A stretch of DNA of 64,000 nt. Source: Winogradskyella vincentii (GTDB taxonomy: Bacteria; Bacteroidota; Bacteroidia; Flavobacteriales; Flavobacteriaceae). Of this stretch, positions 63,701-64,000 are shown in pieces. Position 1 is the first letter of the stretch; each line of letters begins with the position of its first letter. The DNA lies in contig NZ_JAIUJS010000002.1 of assembly GCF_020166345.1 (NCBI RefSeq), positions 62,001-126,000 of the forward strand. Direction: 5' to 3'. The notes beneath the pieces are model-generated. The model made no database searches. It saw only the letters and a program-made list of their open reading frames with translations, and had not been told where the DNA came from. Position numbers and translations under genes: made by a program.

Positions 63701-64000
63701 CAGTAGTCCAAGTAGATGTCCCTACTTCTCTATACCTTAAATCATAACTTGCACCAGGTACAGCATCCCAACTTAACGTAGCTGTTGTAGTTGCAACATT
63801 TGATGCTGCTAATCCGGTAGGTACGGTTGCATTACAGACAACTGGTGGACCAATTGTAAAGTTGGTGTTAGAAATATCGAAAAAGATATTATTTGCACCT
63901 TTTACCATAACTCTGTTCTGATTCCCTTGATTGTTAGGAACTACAATATCATGAGAACCATCGTTTGGTACTCCTGTAGCAAGTGCAATAGGATATGTGT
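60783..64000 (-). CDS. large multidomain T9SS-exported protein, 5' end beyond the window
   Basis: The frame is open to the right edge, so an ATG at 63908 is internal. From there: FN3 domain (about 22-112), GEVED domain (115-258), four tandem DUF5011/HYR-like Ig repeats (about 263-586), MAM-like domain (593-762), a Cys-rich NGDETGVDCGG segment (768-789), a carbohydrate-binding-like domain (790-945) and a type A T9SS sorting domain (about 965 to the C-terminal KKFIKN). The residues upstream of 63908 (IALATGVPNDGSHDIVVPN) resemble those following the catalytic domain of flavobacterial M12B-type proteases, so a missing N-terminal protease is likely but not seen. Surface-attached or secreted protein. 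Confidence 0.92.
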   Translation of the reverse strand, partial: TYPIALATGVPNDGSHDIVVPNNQGNQNRVMVKGANNIFFDISNTNFTIGPPVVCNATVPTGLAASNVATTTATLSWDAVPGASYDLRYREVGTSTWTTESVTGISSSLSGLTALTQYEAQVRSTCTGGATSAYSGLVNFTTTDVQLNYCNSASTNTNDEYISRVQLNTIDNSSGPQFYSDFTNISTTLTKDTQYTITITPTWTGTVYNEAYGVWIDYNRDGDFTDAGEQVFTQGNTQANSVSGSFTVPSGAVENSTRMRVTMRYNQVPGPCDSFTYGEVEDYTIIIEGNGPDTEAPVITLNGSSNVNLNVGDTYTELGATATDNVDGDLTSSIVIGGDTVNTNIAGTYVVTYNVSDAAGNAATEVTRTVNVIADTTPPVITLIGASTINLELGDSYTDQGATASDNVDGDLTSSIVVGGDTVDTNIVGSYVITYNVSDVAGNAATEVTRTVNVNPDTTPPVITLIGANPINLNIGDTYTEQGATATDNLDGDISANIVITGTVNTAVAGTYFVNYNVSDSSGNAATQVTRTVNVAADTTPPVINLVGASTINLLVGDTYTEQGATATDNIDGDLTSSIVITGSVDTNTAGTYQIAYNVSDNAGNAATEVIRTVNVSEPSTGCSGGITTYPYTEGFEGSIGAWTQSTADDLNWTVDAGGTPSTGTGPSSAVEGSDYIYVEASGNGTGYPNKRAIITSPCFDLGALTTPEFNFSYHMFGAADMGSIALEVSDDDGANWTTLWSQTGNQGNQWLDVSIDLTTYAGGNIQLRFNRFVGSTWQADIAIDDVELLEPVAPTCNDGIQNGDETGVDCGGSSCAPCSTSDVVLNEGYFETGWDNWIDGGSDCARRLDAARSYEGQYSIRIRDNSGVASAMSLNNIDVTPYTSVEVDFYFYVLSMENGEDFWLRFFDGSTWSTVQTWTRGVDINNNTFYNATVTITPAQYNFAVNSGFRFQNDASGNNDQIFIDQVTITGISSGSRGQKDKLDIVGYGEPEELSEFEISIYPNPVKGNIMNVEVSGVETFGYSIIDIVGKTVLKGKSDGSINVSKLDGGVYFIKVNDGDEIITKKFIKN
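62151..63122 (-). repeat. four tandem DUF5011/HYR-like repeats
   Basis: Four units of about 80-82 codons inside the T9SS protein: residues about 263-344, 345-426, 427-506 and 507-586 counted from 63908. Each starts D-T-x-x-P-V-I-x-L, contains GDTYTEQGATATDN-type and YNVSD.AGNAAT-type blocks, and ends RTVNV. Units 1 and 2 carry GGDTV and are 2 residues longer than units 3 and 4. This suggests duplication by pairs. Slippage at DNA level is likely. Confidence 0.9.

Noticed and set aside
63908..63908. ATG at 63908 as the start of the T9SS protein
   Set aside because: The frame stays open to the window edge with protein-like sequence, and there is no signal peptide after this Met.
1..64000. CRISPR arrays, rRNA, insertion sequences, prophage or integron structures
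   Set aside because: No regularly spaced repeats, transposase or integrase motifs, or rRNA sequence were seen; the only tandem repeats are protein-coding or the short decamers.

Overview
The window is a contiguous piece of chromosome from a low-GC member of the Bacteroidota, most likely a marine Flavobacteriaceae (Winogradskyella/Psychroserpens/Bizionia-like; genus is inference). Support: two proteins end in type IX secretion (Por/T9SS) C-terminal sorting domains; there are SusC-style TonB-dependent receptor architectures and a GalE-like L-threonine dehydrogenase; many genes start 20-35 nt after a TAnnTTTG element (the Bacteroidota sigma-A -7 box) with no Shine-Dalgarno; and the CusA-TolC and HemC-HemD fusions fit this phylum. 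I see no insertion sequence, prophage, CRISPR array or rRNA. There is one tRNA (Asn). Almost all of the sequence is coding.

Layout. 1-17 kb is mixed housekeeping: a lipoprotein, YraN, LD-carboxypeptidase, MetG, an MG2/plug-like secreted protein, an HDAC-fold deacetylase, ferritin, a small Cys-rich protein, a T9SS-exported metalloprotease, a short SSB divergent from a zinc-ribbon protein, a CBS protein, a YeeZ-like SDR, a TPR protein, an M13 peptidase and threonine dehydrogenase, then tRNA-Asn. 17-32 kb is a metal-handling region: RseP, a SCO copper chaperone, FeoA-FeoB-FeoB-associated protein, a His-rich exported protein with a CusA-TolC fusion pump and its adaptor, a ZIP transporter with a DtxR/MntR-type repressor, and a divergent TonB receptor controlled by a clear palindromic operator. 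32-40 kb holds a zinc-finger/TerB-DnaJ operon, bacilliredoxin, PlsC, an HD hydrolase, an AraC regulator facing a secreted protein, a PA0069-type radical SAM protein and a Tat-exported Gfo/Idh/MocA oxidoreductase.

40-61 kb is dominated by haem synthesis. On the minus strand lie an AraC/PchR-like regulator, ferrochelatase (HemH), MATE, a sortilin-like BNR protein, HemJ, an NtrY-like kinase and an enoyl-CoA hydratase. Divergently on the plus strand a tightly packed run carries HemA, HemC-HemD fusion, HemE, an EI24/CysZ-like membrane protein, a GNAT acetyltransferase, HemF and HemB, followed by CNNM, MGMT, DUF4442, serine hydrolase and 3'-5' exonuclease genes. Together these encode every step from glutamyl-tRNA to protohaem except HemL, which is not in the window. 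The last 3.2 kb is the 3' part of a large multidomain T9SS protein whose start is off the right edge.

The most useful new observations are: a one-base frameshift that truncates the MGMT gene; four helically phased 10-bp repeats in the ssb/zinc-ribbon divergent promoter; a DtxR-type operator between mntR-zip and a TonB receptor; a possible internal start plus signal peptide inside the CusA-TolC fusion; a Cys cluster in HemH typical of [2Fe-2S] ferrochelatases; and paired TGTATAC boxes and a 60-bp-spaced repeat upstream of a secreted protein. I found no clear defence or mobile system.
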